A program made the position numbers and the translations under genes. From assembly GCA_973895155.1 (NCBI GenBank), contig OZ316895.1, forward strand, positions 23,560,001-23,624,000: a stretch of DNA of 64,000 nt. The letters are read 5' to 3'. Below the pieces are notes generated by a model, which did not search any database, had not been told where the DNA came from, and was given only the letters and a program-made list of their open reading frames with translations. The first letter of the stretch is position 1. Every line of letters starts with the position of its first letter. Shown here in pieces: positions 44,146 through 56,089 of the stretch. The stretch is from Marsupella aquatica. Its lineage: Eukaryota; Marchantiophyta.

Positions 44146-45487
44146 TCTATAATACAAGGTTGCGCCATTTTTGCCGTGGTCATCATTCAAATTTGCAGGG
44201 CACAAAAAATAAGAAATCTGGTAGAAGGAAGGAATATAAATATATAAATTTTAGTTTAGTATGAATGAAAAAGAGTCACGCCAATGTCCAAGTAGGAGGA
44301 ATCAAATGGGGCGTCACTAACACAATGCACAAGGATAAGGAGAAAATATTGTACATACTCAATACCGTGTAGATACTCAATAGAGTGAGATAGTGCATAG
44401 TTTAGTGTAATATTGGTAAGAGTTAAATTTCAGATACTATTTTAGTCAATAAGGGACTGCATACACTAATCAAATAAAACAATAATTCTCCCAATATTTA
44501 GGATGAGTTTTTACATTCATTTTTTGCACCATTTTCACTGCCAAAAAATAAACAATTATAAGGTCTAAAGACATAGTAAAGATCATGGCACTGGCGTTGA
44601 TGGCAAGGTGTTTGGCGAGGGGCACACTTTTACTTGACAACATCTTTTTACTTCACAATATTTTTCACATAACGAACCATTTGGCACCACATCATCTTTT
44701 TATTCATGACATCTTTCACATAACAACGTCTTTCTTTCACATAACAACATCTTTGGCAAAACGACTTCTTTTTTGTTAGTTACGCCAATCTTTTACTTGA
44801 CGACAACTATTTACTTGATGACAACTTTTTACTTGACAACATGTTGGCAAAATGACTTCTTTTTTCATAACGACGTCTTTTACTTGACAACGGGCTTGAC
44901 AATGTCTTCACATAACTACATCTTTGACCTGGCAAAAAAACTTCATTGTTCTTAACAACATGGTTTTACTCCAGGACATCTTGGACGACACGACATATTT
45001 TGTGCAACGCACGGGTATTGAGCTATTTTGTACTTAACAACATTGTTATACTTAACAAAACCTTTGGCATAACACGTTATGACATCATTGGCAACACGAC
45101 CTCTATTTCTTCCACAACCTCTTGGTCGAGATGACATCTTTCTTCTCAACAACCTCTTGGCCGACACGACAGCTTTTGTTCTCATCGACTTCTTGGCCGA
45201 CACGACATCTTTTGTTCTCACCGACATCTTGGCCGAGATGACATCTTTTGTTCTCACCGACATCTTGGCCGAGATGACATCTTTTGTTTTCAACGACATC
45301 TTGGGCGACACGACATCTTTTGTTCTCAACAATATCTTGGGCGACATGACATCTTTCTTCTCAACGGCCTCTTGGCCGACATGTCATCTTTCTTCTCAAC
45401 GACCTCTTGGCCGACACGACATCTTTTGTTCTCAAAAACATATTGGCTGTCGCGACATCTTTTGTGCAACGCACGGGTATTGAGCTA
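44146..45487 (+). mobile_element. Helitron-like non-autonomous repeat, copy 2
   Basis: Starts TCTATAATAC and matches copy 1 (35035-36085) through TTTGCAGGGCACAAAAAATA, TTAAATTTCAGATACTA and AAAGATCATGGCA. It ends GTGCAACGCACGGGTATTGA plus CTAG (45484-45487), followed by T. An internal end of the same type (GTGCAACGCACGGGTATTGA, then GCTAT) lies at 45002-45026, so two elements or an end duplication are present. Confidence 0.5.
45120..45440. repeat. 36-bp tandem array inside the Helitron-like element
   Basis: About eight units of CATCTTTTGTTCTCAACGAC followed by ATCTTGGCCGACACGA-type sequence. Because 36 is a multiple of three, both strands stay open and give 12-residue peptide repeats (FVLTDILAEMTS on plus). 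I treat these as repeat artefacts. Confidence 0.85.
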
Positions 45488-45489
45488 GT

Positions 45490-46800
45490 ATATAGTAAAG
45501 TCCTGTTTGCAAGGCATTGTGTGCCATAATGCCTAAATATATAAGGGCTTTGGCTCCAGTTCTAAGGGACTATCATTGTCCATAGTGCTCTGACTAGTAA
45601 CAGGCCCTTAATGCACTTAGAGGCTGAAGCAAGTTTAATTTTTACTTATCTTAGTAAAAGTGGAAGAGAATTTTCATAATGAGCATCCATATTGTGATTA
45701 TGTACTCTTCTCCATTAATGCCCTGAAATTACAAAGAGCAGTAAGTATGTAGTCAAGTCCTGGTGACCAGGCATTATTAGTGGACCATAACACCCCAAAA
45801 TGAAGGCTCTAGCTCAATTTTTGAGAGACTACTGTTGTCCACAACCTAGTCCATAACACCCTTGTAACAGGGCATCAATACACTTAAGTGCCTAGCAATA
45901 AGTTTAACTATTTTTAGTGAATGAAAGTAGAGAAGAAGCTTGATAGTTTCCTGGTCCAAATCTGGACTGTGCATTCTTCTCCATAAAGCACCAGAAAATG
46001 ATAAGGACTATTTAAGGAAAAGGACTAAGGACATCAAGTATTTAGTAGAGTATACTTAAGTACTAGATAGTCTTCAATTGTTAGAAGACAGGTAATCATC
46101 TCAATCCAGGTGCTCAATGTGGATACCACTAATCCTAGATTGCAAGATATTAGCTAGTGTTCACTAATATTGGGACCTTATAATACTATGTGTTGCCATC
46201 TTGACTGTTTAATTGTTTTGTTTTGACAAAAGGCCTATTGGATCTCACAAATGGGTCATGCCTCTTGGGCTTGCCCAGTTGTATCAGCTCCATCCATTAA
46301 TTAGTATCAATATCAGAGTTTGTTTTGTATTTATAAATATGCCACGGTTTTGTATAAGGAGACAAGTCACCAATGTAACAAGGGGAACTATATAAAGAGA
46401 CAAGTTCACCAAGGGGAATTATATACTGAAATCGTGGTATATTTGTAAATACAATAAAAATAGTGGCAGCATTGTAAATTCAAATATCTTTAGTAGCAAT
46501 GTACTTATAAATTGATCAATATAATATTGATTACAGACCCCAATCATAAATTGTTGTACAACCACAATGGTAATCGTGCAATGCAAGGGCATTGGGTTAT
46601 CAAACACATTAATAATATTCAATTGGGTATGGAATGCCATGTACGTTTTTGGATGCTGTCTGTTAACAAAAACCAAGATCATCAAGAAATTGGATCCTGG
46701 GATTGGATCGTGGTATGTTGTCCACTGAAAAAACTATTTTCCATCACTGTTCAACTAGGAAAACATGGCCCCCTTGCATGTGACAGACTTTTGCTGCAGA
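45490..46800. other. spacer with dispersed repeat copy at 46105-46310
   Basis: Two diverged halves around 45520-45700 and 45750-45970 share CATAATGCC/CATAACACC, GGCTCTAGCTC/GGCTCCAGTTC and AGGGACTAT/AGAGACTAC. The repeat at 46105-46310 matches 26930-27135. At 46575 GTGCAATGCAAGGGCATTGG resembles the Helitron-like end. Confidence 0.5.
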
Positions 46801-47404
46801 AGCGAAAGTATGGCCGAGATGCCGACCCAAGTGAGCAGGAGCGCTTGTACTCCAAGCGATATGGCCCGGCAGCCCTATGGGCAAAGCTTGATTCAACTCC
46901 CGAAGACTTCCCAGTAAGTAGTGATGTCTTGGCTACGTTGTATTAACACCATTCCATAGACGTAGAGTGAAAGCGTATCTTGTGCCAACCTAGACTGAAA
47001 CCGTGTCTTGTATACAGGTGGATTGGACTGCACCAGAGGGTTTAGTAGCACGACCCATTGCAGAGGATGAGGATGCTGACACTGTCCCGCTTGAGGAGGG
47101 TACCCAGGAGGAGGCCCCGGTACCATGTGGACAGCATGGTGGGACTTCTCGTGATCTTTTCCCTGAAGGAGGACGAGGGAGGGAGAGACGCAAGGAGGGA
47201 GATAGAGAAAGACGGAGAGATAGAGAGAGGAGGAGGAGCAGTGGTGAGAGGCATTCCACTAGGGTACCTCGTAGCACTAGAACAACAAGAAGCAAGGCTG
47301 CGCCGGAGCCAAATAGTAGTACCTCAGAGCAGGATGGTCAGAGGTATGAGTTACGCCGGCGAGGCGGACAGTCGGGACGTGATAGGCAATCTCAACGACA
47401 TTAG
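46800..47404 (+). CDS. hypothetical two-exon gene with arginine/glutamate-rich tail (5' part uncertain)
   Basis: Exon at 46800-46913 (acceptor TTTTGCTGCAG; KRKYGRDADPSEQERLYSKR, then WAKLDSTPEDFP; donor GTAAGT), then 47018-47404 (acceptor TTGTATACAG; VDWTAPEGLVARPIAEDEDA, then acidic VPLEEGTQEEAP, then an R/E-rich stretch and a basic end). Both junctions are phase 0. Any 5' exon and the start codon are not located; the frame of the first exon is also open upstream to 46512. The charged low-complexity tail could be a nucleic-acid-binding or nuclear protein. Its neighbourhood, next to an ACGTT-dense region resembling transposon subterminal DNA, raises the option that it belongs to a transposon. 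No family recognised. Confidence 0.4.
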
Positions 47405-47629
47405 CTAGGAGGTTTAATTTTGTATGTTACATCTCGGATTTGTATTCAAAACACCCATTTGTGGTGGCATATCATTCCAGGTTACAATGTGTATAATGGG
47501 AATGAATTCTATATTGAACCAGAACAACAACCCGAACCAGTCACGTACTACCATGCCTAATCACGTATTATACCGTGCCTAATCGTGTATATGTCCTGTT
47601 GTGTTACACTCTTAACTTTTCCGAACATC

Positions 47630-48065
47630 GTGATGGACTACGTTCCCCAATGTACGTCCGCATACAGAAGCAGATAACCATGTTATTTACTGTGTAGACC
47701 GTACCAAACGTCGTAAGAAACATCACACTTAACCAACTAAACTATGTTGTACCCGTTAAACGTGGTGTCTTACATGGCAATGTACAACGTATCAAACTTG
47801 GTTAAACAATGTCTAACGTCATTTCTAGCCACGTCAATAGGCCATGTTATCAACAATGGCGCGTTGATGGTAACGTCGTCTAACACAACGTTAAGTGGAG
47901 AACGTCGCAGTCGGCGACGTTAAATACGTTATGTAAAGCTACGTTAAGAACCTCCGAGTGTACATCGTTAGTAACGTCGCTACTTAAACGTCGTTGTGTG
48001 GGACTTTTCCACACGGCGGCTGAACGTCGCAATTAACGTTTACTTGAATTACGTTAATCAGGCAG
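47630..48065. repeat. ACGTT/AACGT-dense region
   Basis: More than twenty AACGT or ACGTT motifs in both orientations within about 430 bases (for example GGTAACGTCGTC, ACAACGTTAAG, GAACGTCGCAGTCGGCGACG, TAAACGTCGTTG). Dense short motifs of this kind are typical of subterminal regions of CACTA-type transposons, but I do not find a CACTA terminus at either side. Confidence 0.6.
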
Positions 48066-49265
48066 ATAATGTAGTTGTGTCGTACGCCTGCCCCAGTGTG
48101 CCAGGGTATACCCGTGCTAGAAAATCCAAAGAGGGTCTTGTATATGATGAGGTTCTTTATTGAACACGAATAAAGTGCACCATTCTGGTATTGCTCTTTT
48201 TGGCTTATAAGCATGTTTGCCTTATTTTGTTTATATCTTTTTCTGTATATTTTCCTTGTAAGCATTATGAAAGATTGCATCCCACGGACATTGAACAACA
48301 TGTCCTCATATTTGTATTATTTAAGTATATTGTGCAGTATGTCTTCATTGTGATGGTTGACTTATTATAATCTTCAACTCATTCCCAATCATCCACAAAC
48401 CTTGCATAATTAACAGCACAACCACAATGATAACATGGCCACAATGACACCTAAGATAGTTAGTACTCCACAACTTCCTTACCTCTTGCACCTCTTTGCT
48501 GCCTCAATGTCTGTCATGCAAGGCACAAGCATTGGGCTCTAAGATATGATGCCTTTGTTGGCAAATAACTTAAAATAGTTGGATCTTGGAACTGCCAGCT
48601 CTACCAATTGAAAAGAACTTTTTTAAATCATTTAAGAACTCTTAGGTACAATAACTTCAATCATTTGACTTTGTATGGCACAAGCCCTTCACAAAATTAT
48701 AGTGGGTACCAAGGGGGATTCCAAAGAGGTGTGTGATATCTCTATTAGACAAGTTTTCAACATCATTTTGAGTGACCATTACAATACCTCCCATGATAAG
48801 GAAGGGTTTGTGAACCCGGTTTTAATTTTAGCAATAGGAAATATATTGAAGTATTTGTTCTTGTTTTGGGGGGAGGGAGGACAGAATTAAGTAACTGTCT
48901 TGGGTTTAAGAGGTTTAAGTGAGTGGTTATATAAGGAAAGCAGTCTTAAACAGGAATTCATGTACAAAAAATTGTTTTATTCAGAAGAAATTATTTGACA
49001 CAATCACCCTCAGAGTGATTTATGTCTGATCATCAAAACTTTGCTCAAAGTGCAAATCATTGAGCTCTACAGCTAGAAGTACTAATAACTCGTACAGAAC
49101 AACCTCCATCTCTTGGAGGTTGCCATCATGTATACCTCACTATCAACATCTCTAACTTCCATGAACTTATCCAAATTGCATCTGGAAGAGCTCACAAATT
49201 CAACAGGTATGTGAATGAAACCAGGGCATCTGTTCAAAATTTATAATTTACAAAGATGTGATTTG
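48066..49265. other. spacer without features
   Basis: AT-rich; at 48517 ATGCAAGGCACAAGCATTGG again recalls the Helitron-like end. The plus ORF at 48675-48890 has no recognisable domain. Confidence 0.4.
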
Positions 49266-49269
49266 TTCT

Positions 49270-51895
49270 TCAAGTTGGCGGGGGCAAATGATGAAACAAA
49301 CTCCCTTTGGGCAACAGGAGTATCCCTAGCCCCAAAAGAAAGGTTTGGACGATAGACCGAAAGGCCATTCTCCAAGCCTTGACTTCGTACTTGTAAGGAA
49401 ACCAGCTCTTCAAAACTAGCTGGCACTGAGGAATCAGCTGCTGACTACGTCTAGACGACTCCAATCCTACCAGGGGCAGTTCAGGAAGTGTTTGAATCCA
49501 TGCATCAATCCGTTGTACCTTTTGATTCTGGACGAGGGTTTCTGCTGCCTCTGCAAGATTAAAGAGGTACCGCTCTAGACATCTATTTGTTTGGTCGGCA
49601 ACCTTTGCATGTAAACGAAGTGCTTGGTGTTCCCCCTCTGTTTCACTGACTGGTGTTGATTCAGGGGATGGTGTAACATCTTCTTCGACGAATTTTAACT
49701 TCCCTTTCAAATTGCATGGGCTAGTACTTGCAGTTGACACAGAGGCTGCTGAATGATCCCCTCTCTTGGCAGTCCTAGGAAAACAATCTAAATCCTTACT
49801 CAAGGTCCTCAATTTCAATGCTTGGACAACGCACTTTTGAACAAGTTCCTGAGCTCGTTGTATTGATGAATCAAACTCCATGGGCCAATTTGGAGTCATC
49901 TGCAAATATTGATTAAACAACAATTCTGCTCTTGTTGAGGGTAACGCCAATGATTGACTAGTGCTAGAGGGTTTATTTCTTTCAAATGTTGTTGTTGATT
50001 CAGGCTTCTCCCCTGGTTCTAACACTACTCTATGTGCCTGCTGGTCTTTGGGGGACCGTCTACAAAGAAACAAAACATACTTATCATTAAGCTCTTGCAT
50101 GGTGATAGTTTGGTAAAAGCATTTTTTAGAAGGAGAATTCAAGTCCGGAGTAGTTTCTCGCACATTGGTCTCAACGTCGTTAGAAAGATTTTGTTGCCCA
50201 AAGGACTTTGTTGCCCTTGTAGGGTAGCATGAATTTGAACCTTCAGGTATGGGTGTACTGCAAGTTGTTGCATCACTTGCATTGATGCTCTCTCTAGCTT
50301 TCAGTGCTAGATGTTCTTCTCTTTCTTTCCTACCAATGGCTTGTAACGTTTGTGTCTCCAAGTTCCTTACAAAGAGTTCAATGTGTCTCGTCAAGTCCTT
50401 GAGTTGAACCCCTTGGTGCCCGCATGAAATGCTCAGAGTCTTGGTTCGTTGTTTGATAGCTTCAGCTCTAAGCTCCGCTACCTTTGCCCTACATTCTGCT
50501 GCTTTGAGCTTTTGCTCCAACTGTCTGCATTGGTGCTCAGCTATATGCACCTTCTCGACTGAGCTTGCTCCTTTTGATTCTTCCAGACGTACCCTCTCTT
50601 GCAATCTCTGAATCTGTTTGTTCAGCTCCACTACATGATTTGCGTAGGAATTGATCTGCCTACTCAAATCTTTTGTTCTCCTACTGTTGTCGTCTAGTCT
50701 CAATTCCTCCACCAACACCCCCTTTGTCTTATCACTTTTGGAACAATGTGCTGTTTGGATGTTGCTCCCATTCTCGGTTGCTTCATATGGCTTTTGACTT
50801 GGCTCAATTATTCGCACAGTGCATTGGGGTTTCATTTCTTCTATATCTGAAAATGGGCAGGGAGATGATATTCACTTGCGTGGCTTATCCCGTGGCACCA
50901 TCTACAGAATTATTATCAATCGATTTTCCAATTCTGTTTCTCAAATTTAGCTATCTGAGCAAAGACTTGGCATACAATGAATGAAACGGAGCAGTAATTT
51001 GCCTATTTCAAAGCAGCTTGGAGGGTGAGGCTCAACATTTTCAGTTCAGAACAATTTATTTAACCAAATTATGGAGCATCAATGCATGACAAAAACATTC
51101 AAACATACCAAGATATTTCCTTGTTTCGGAGCTATAGTTGAAGCCCGGTGAAAGAATAACCTCTGCCTCAATTTTGATTGGAACATTTACGATGCCGAAA
51201 TGGTTGTCTTCTGTAAGTTTATGGGCCCTGGCACTACATGGGATTGTTCTCAAGTGCTGGCCACCGACACCCAATTGCTCAGGGCACAAAAACATTTCTG
51301 CCTTCACTTTCACAGGACTCCTGACATAACATTCAGAGTCCAGTCTTCTAGGCAGAAAGATGGAGAATTGCCCTTTGCCCAAAACGGTTGGCGTGTTTGA
51401 GGTCATTCTCGAGCTGGTTCTATACTTCTGGTCCTTGACGGTGAGGAGGCTTGGCCGAGGGGGAGAACAAGGATCACGAAGTGAAGTAAAACCTTTCATT
51501 GCAGAGACTTGCACAAAACGAAATACGAAGTAGAACTGACCACTTTTCGAACAGATGCCCCTCAAGTTAGCATGGGGAGACTTATGTGTTCCCAAGAGAT
51601 GTGTCTCTTGAAATAACCTTCCCCAGACCTGTCGAATGATGACAATTGATATGTGGATGAGCAGCACTTCGGACACCAGATTTGTCCAAGGAGCATCTTC
51701 ATCTCCACGGTTAGGTAACAACCTATAAGAACTCCGTCTTACAAAGTATTTTGAAGCAACGGTAGACAATTTGACCCAGAAGACCTCAGTAACATCAAAC
51801 CTAAGTCGATTCAAATGTCCTTGGCACAATTGATGCACAATTGGAATCTCGAATAGGGATAAATAAATATCACCCGCCAATTTCCAAAGTTTCAT
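49270..51895 (-). CDS. two-exon coiled-coil protein of unknown function
   Basis: Exon 1 is 51895-51109 (262 codons plus one base, donor GTATGT) and exon 2 is 50846-49270 (acceptor TTTTCAG). The split codon G|AT restores the frame through IEEMKPQCTVRIIEP, giving 787 residues. Exon 1 has no recognisable domain (KVKAEMFLCPEQLGVGGQHL near its end). Exon 2 starts with a coiled coil of about 110 residues (VVELNKQIQRLQERVRLEES, LEQKLKAAECRAKVAELRAE), then a serine/threonine/proline-rich middle with CFYQTITMQELNDKYVLFLC, then a helical region (LRLHAKVADQTNRCLERYLF, LAEAAETLVQNQKVQRIDAW) and a hydrophobic stretch FLLGLGILLLP near the C-terminus, possibly a tail anchor. The ATG at 51895 may not be the true start. 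A partial copy lies at 27582-27960. Confidence 0.6.
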
Positions 51896-53660
51896 TGCAT
51901 ATAGGGTTCGGTCATGGTAGATCTAAATACTCAAGAATAGGGCCTCTGCAATTGAATCTCACTCTTTTTCTTATTTTCGACTGATTTGTGGCTAGAGCTA
52001 CTTCATTGTCCTATTGTAACTGAAACCATTCGTCTCTGCTGATGACATACTGAAGAGTCTGCACATTGACGACGTTATCTGGCAGAAAATCTGTCTTGGC
52101 AATGCGGAAACAGAGATAGATGACAAATTGAATTCAAAATCTCTTGGATCTGTTAGAGATCTTGGGTATCTCATGCAAATCACAAGAAGGTGATCGTGAA
52201 CCCACATGTATAGTGAGCAATACATGTAATTTAGCCATGCTCGGTAGTGTTCCGTCCTCTTGAGGTAAGTAACTCGATTGTAGTTCATGTTGCAATGTGA
52301 GGCTAGAGGGACCGTAATAAAAACTAAAGAAAATCTATCATCAGCATCAAAATGCTTTGTGGAGTTGAAAAATTTCTTTATAACTTATAAGGGAACAGAT
52401 GGGGTACAACCCAAAGGTGGGAAGTCTCAAACTTGTGCATTGACAATAAAATGGGAAGGGAAGGTATTTGAGCTTGGAACTTTGGACGACAGGAAAAGTG
52501 AGTCCAAGGACGGGTTTGTAGAAGACGAAACAAATGATACTCCTGTGGGTCACACACGTTGAGTTTGTATTGATGTCCATTGGTTGACCAAAATGCAGGC
52601 TAGGATGAAAGTTTACAAAAATAAATTGCACCTGCGTTTCAAGCATGACTCTAGCCCAATGGCATTCCCCCAAGTTTCTGGCTAGACAGGGCAGCTATGT
52701 TTCAATCTAATTTTCAAGACATAATTTGTAATTCTGTCAACCTGGGAGCTGTGTATTCTTCAAACTTATGGACTTCTTCTCAGGGGTTTTTTTAGTTTCA
52801 ATTTCTGGGTGGGTGGGTGGGTGGGTGGGTGGGTTGGGTGTGTCTGTGTAGGGGCGGGGAGGTGGGGTTGTGGTTGGGGGTGGGTTGCAATTTTCTTGAT
52901 TTTGGATATGCAAATGTCAACATGAGACATGTCTTAGTTGGAAGATCTACATTTTCGTAACATTCCAGCCAGGCACGTTAGGTACCCAGCCCCAAGCTAT
53001 CATATGGAACTTTGTGGCCTAAATTGTACATGCAATTATACATTAGGGAAAGAGATGTTGAAACTTGAAAGCAATCAAGACAAATATAATGAATGACAAT
53101 GCACATGGTGTGATACCTGAGCCATTGGCCAACTAAAAATTAGTAGCAAAGATGGCATCCTTCAATCTAAAATGCAATGTGTTACTTAGGTTTCTGGTTC
53201 TCAGGGAATTGTTCTCCTTGTGGCTCACCCAATATGCTTGCGGTTTCTGTAGACAGTGTGAGGTGATTAAGTGTTAACCTGTATTAGCTTTGAAGGTAAA
53301 AAGATCCATGTGGAGGTTTCCTTCATGTCATCATATTAACTATTTTGTTATGTAGGTGGACCAAAAAAAAAGCTCAAAAAGAAAACTATAGTAGGGGTAA
53401 TTTGTGAGTCAAGTGTTGTTTGTTTGAAATTGTAAAATGGAGACAATTGCACATTATTGAAGCATTTTTTTGCTTTTCTGATAGCATATACATATTTTTG
53501 CATAGCAAGACTGGGAACACCACAGCTATAGGATTGATTTGAGGATTGACCAGCGGGCCAAGGGGTTTAGGCAAGTATTAAATTCTACTAGTAAGGCAAC
53601 TTCCGACTTCAAGTATAAGCTGAACACAACGTTGAACTAGAGGACATCTCAAAGAAGGGG
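51896..53660. other. spacer, with a GGGT repeat and a weak ORF
   Basis: A plus ORF at 52287-52562 (91 residues, GKSQTCALTIKWEGKVFELG) and a minus ORF at 51998-52288 show no family; the latter could be an upstream exon of the coiled-coil gene but no junction is convincing. The rest is AT-rich. Confidence 0.35.
52807..52834 (+). repeat. (GGGT)7 microsatellite in a G-rich tract
   Basis: Seven perfect GGGT units, followed to about 52885 by further G runs (GGGGCGGGGAGGTGGGG, GGGGGTGGG). It meets the simple rule for G-quadruplex formation. Confidence 0.95.
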
Positions 53661-53663
53661 AAA

Positions 53664-54374
53664 ATGGCTTCACCTCGGGGAACTGGAAAGTATGATACAA
53701 CACCTGGGTTAGATACATATGGAGAGGCATTAGTTAGAATGGGCAAGAAGCCAGGTTTAGATAAGCAAGATGAGAGAGTGCAAAAAATGGCTGTGGATAT
53801 GGCAAGGACATTCCACAAAATTAGATGTGATATGGATAGAACTCTCGCTCGAATGCGATCAGAGATGGATGCAACAATTGAAAGATGCTTAAAGGAAGCA
53901 GCCATGAGCCAGACTCACCGAGCTCTCCGAGCGGAGATGGAATTTGAGGTTGCAAGGTTGCATGCTGAAATGGGAAAAGACTTGGCAAGAACGGAAGGGG
54001 AGATGGATGGTGAGCTGCTCCGTGTGGAGAAGTGGAAGAATGAAGAACTTGAAAGAATGCGTCTAGAGATGAGAGTAGAATTGGACCAGTACAAGAAGCA
54101 CAAATTCAAAGATCCAACTGAAGCTGAGCAACAATTCCAGGCAAAGAATGCTCTTGGGATTAGTCAGGCTCAGATGGCTTTGAAAAATGAAATTGATGAA
54201 GAGAGAGACAAGCTGAGAGCCATCATGGACAAAAAGTTTGCAAGAATAGAAGAAGAGATGGAGAAAAAACTCTTGGCCATGCGGGCAGAGATGGACAGAG
54301 AACTCAAAAGAATGAGAGAGGAAATGGATAGGATTCTTGCAAGGAGCATGGCTGCCATAGCTAGAGCCTACTAA
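53664..54374 (+). CDS. single-exon, charged alpha-helical protein of unknown function
   Basis: A 236-residue ORF with good start context (aaaATGG) and two AATAAA signals downstream (one at 54451-54456). After about 45 residues the chain is almost entirely helical and charged, with repeating R-x-E-M-D patterns: RMRSEMDATIERC, LHAEMGKDLARTEGEMDGEL, EEMEKKLLAMRAEMDREL, RMREEMDRILAR. The spacing suggests 11-residue (hendecad) repeats, as in long straight or right-handed coiled coils. It has no membrane segment or signal peptide. No family recognised. The open frame in such a biased composition and the polyadenylation signals favour a real gene. Confidence 0.6.
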   Translation: MASPRGTGKYDTTPGLDTYGEALVRMGKKPGLDKQDERVQKMAVDMARTFHKIRCDMDRTLARMRSEMDATIERCLKEAAMSQTHRALRAEMEFEVARLHAEMGKDLARTEGEMDGELLRVEKWKNEELERMRLEMRVELDQYKKHKFKDPTEAEQQFQAKNALGISQAQMALKNEIDEERDKLRAIMDKKFARIEEEMEKKLLAMRAEMDRELKRMREEMDRILARSMAAIARAY

Positions 54375-56050
54375 TGCCTTGCTGTAAAATTCAACCCTAC
54401 ATGCACATCTAAGGAAGGAAATGAAGTACCATGTAAAATATGAATTAAATAATAAAGTTCAGCTTTTAACTACATTGCCTCTAAAGATGTTCTAATTTAC
54501 AATACTGTAATAAAGTTTTGATGAATAGGTGAGTCGATGTATTTACTTTTCACTGAGGATTTTTATTTTGCATTTTACAAAACCAACATGTACATATGGA
54601 ATATACTATTGTTGAGGAAGATTTGTGGAAACTATCCTCTAAATGAACAAAGGTAAGCTTATATCTTGTGATAGTCAGGTCAATCTGATGTGTTCACATT
54701 CTATATATGTGTGCCAGTTTGTATTCCTTGTCTCATCCACCAAACCTTTCCATAAGAGAACAAAAGATAGCCCAACTATCATCCATGTTACCCAGGTGCT
54801 CCATTGGTTGAACTTAGCAACATCTGTAAGTGACATGGTATGCACTACATATGTTGGTGCGTATTGCTTAACTTTTCACTTTGTATAGCTTGAGATTGTC
54901 CTAGCTTGAGATCATCCTGCAAGGCAGTCTATGATGGCAAAGTAATTCACCCTCCCTGGCGCTTAACTTTTCACTTGTGTGTATAGCTTAAGAGTTTGTG
55001 ATAACAAAGCAATTCACCATTGCAAAAACACATTCACCCAACACATCCATCCAATGTGTGGTCTCACAGCCAGCCATGCACAAATGCAGGTGCCAGTGGG
55101 AAGTTTTTGCAGGCTCATTTGCAGCCAAGATAGGTGTGTTTTGGAAGATAAGGTGACTGCCACATGTGGACACACTCTGTCCCTATTCCGCCACCCTTTC
55201 ATAAAAGAGTGAGAAGCTGGGAGTATTGTGTGGGCTAGGTGAGTAGGATCACTCCCTCTGAAACCCCCTAGGCCCCAAATATGCAATATGTCAAGGTGTA
55301 CATAGTATTTTTAATGTTTGAGTTTTGACTTTAGAGCCAATGAGAATGCCCTGCACTGTCACTATAGAGGGGCAGGGGGTACCCTGGAGCTTAACAGGGA
55401 GTCTGTAAGGGAAAATCATACAACCTGTTAGAGTATTCGTACACCCCTCAGGGAGTGTGAAGGAAAATTGTACTGCCTATTACAGTATTTGTACACCTTT
55501 GGGTTCCTGGAAAGCTGCAATCTTATTGGCTTGAACATTTCTGACACACATCTGTACTACTCACTCCCAGCCCCATGGAACCCAGCCCTAAGACTTTACT
55601 CTCCCAGCTGAAAAAGGGCTAGGTTCAATGGGCCAGGGGTCATTTTTAACTGCACTTGATACTCATAGTCCCATGGAACCTTGCCCTAAGGACTCTAGCC
55701 CTAGTAGCTATAACTATATATTTTGGGATACTTCTAGAGCATTCGGTTGCTTTCACAACTATTTTCAAAATTATGTTCTTGTCTATCTTGGATCCAGAGA
55801 AATCATTCCAAGTAAAAGGTAGGCACTACTAACAGGAAAACCAGGGAGGGAAGTTGTTCCAAGTATAAGCTTTCCAAACATATGCACAGGAAACCCAGGG
55901 AGGGCTATGAACCACCAGTAGCCCCACATAAGGGGCAAGTGTCGAAGGCTTCCACCCTCTTCCAGATTCCAATTAGTTCCTTCCTCCTCTGCAAGTATCC
56001 TTACTGTTCCACAAAGAAAATTAATGTTGAAATGTAACTCCCCTTACACC
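54375..56050. other. spacer without convincing genes
   Basis: 54880-55030 contains a doubled CTTAACTTTTCACTT...TGTATAGCTT string. About 55390-55500 holds two diverged GTACACC(C/T)(C/T)(T)...GGGAAAATCATAC/GGAAAATTGTACTGCC units. No exon recognised. Confidence 0.4.
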
Positions 56051-56089
56051 CCGGTTTGGCCTTGCCTAGCATATTGTGGGTCTGGCCCC

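Noticed and set aside
44952-45483. Repetitive proteins on both strands (SVRTKDVISAKM and FVLTDILAEMTS repeats)
   Set aside because: A 36-bp tandem repeat keeps both strands open; it lies inside a mobile-element-like body with no start context.
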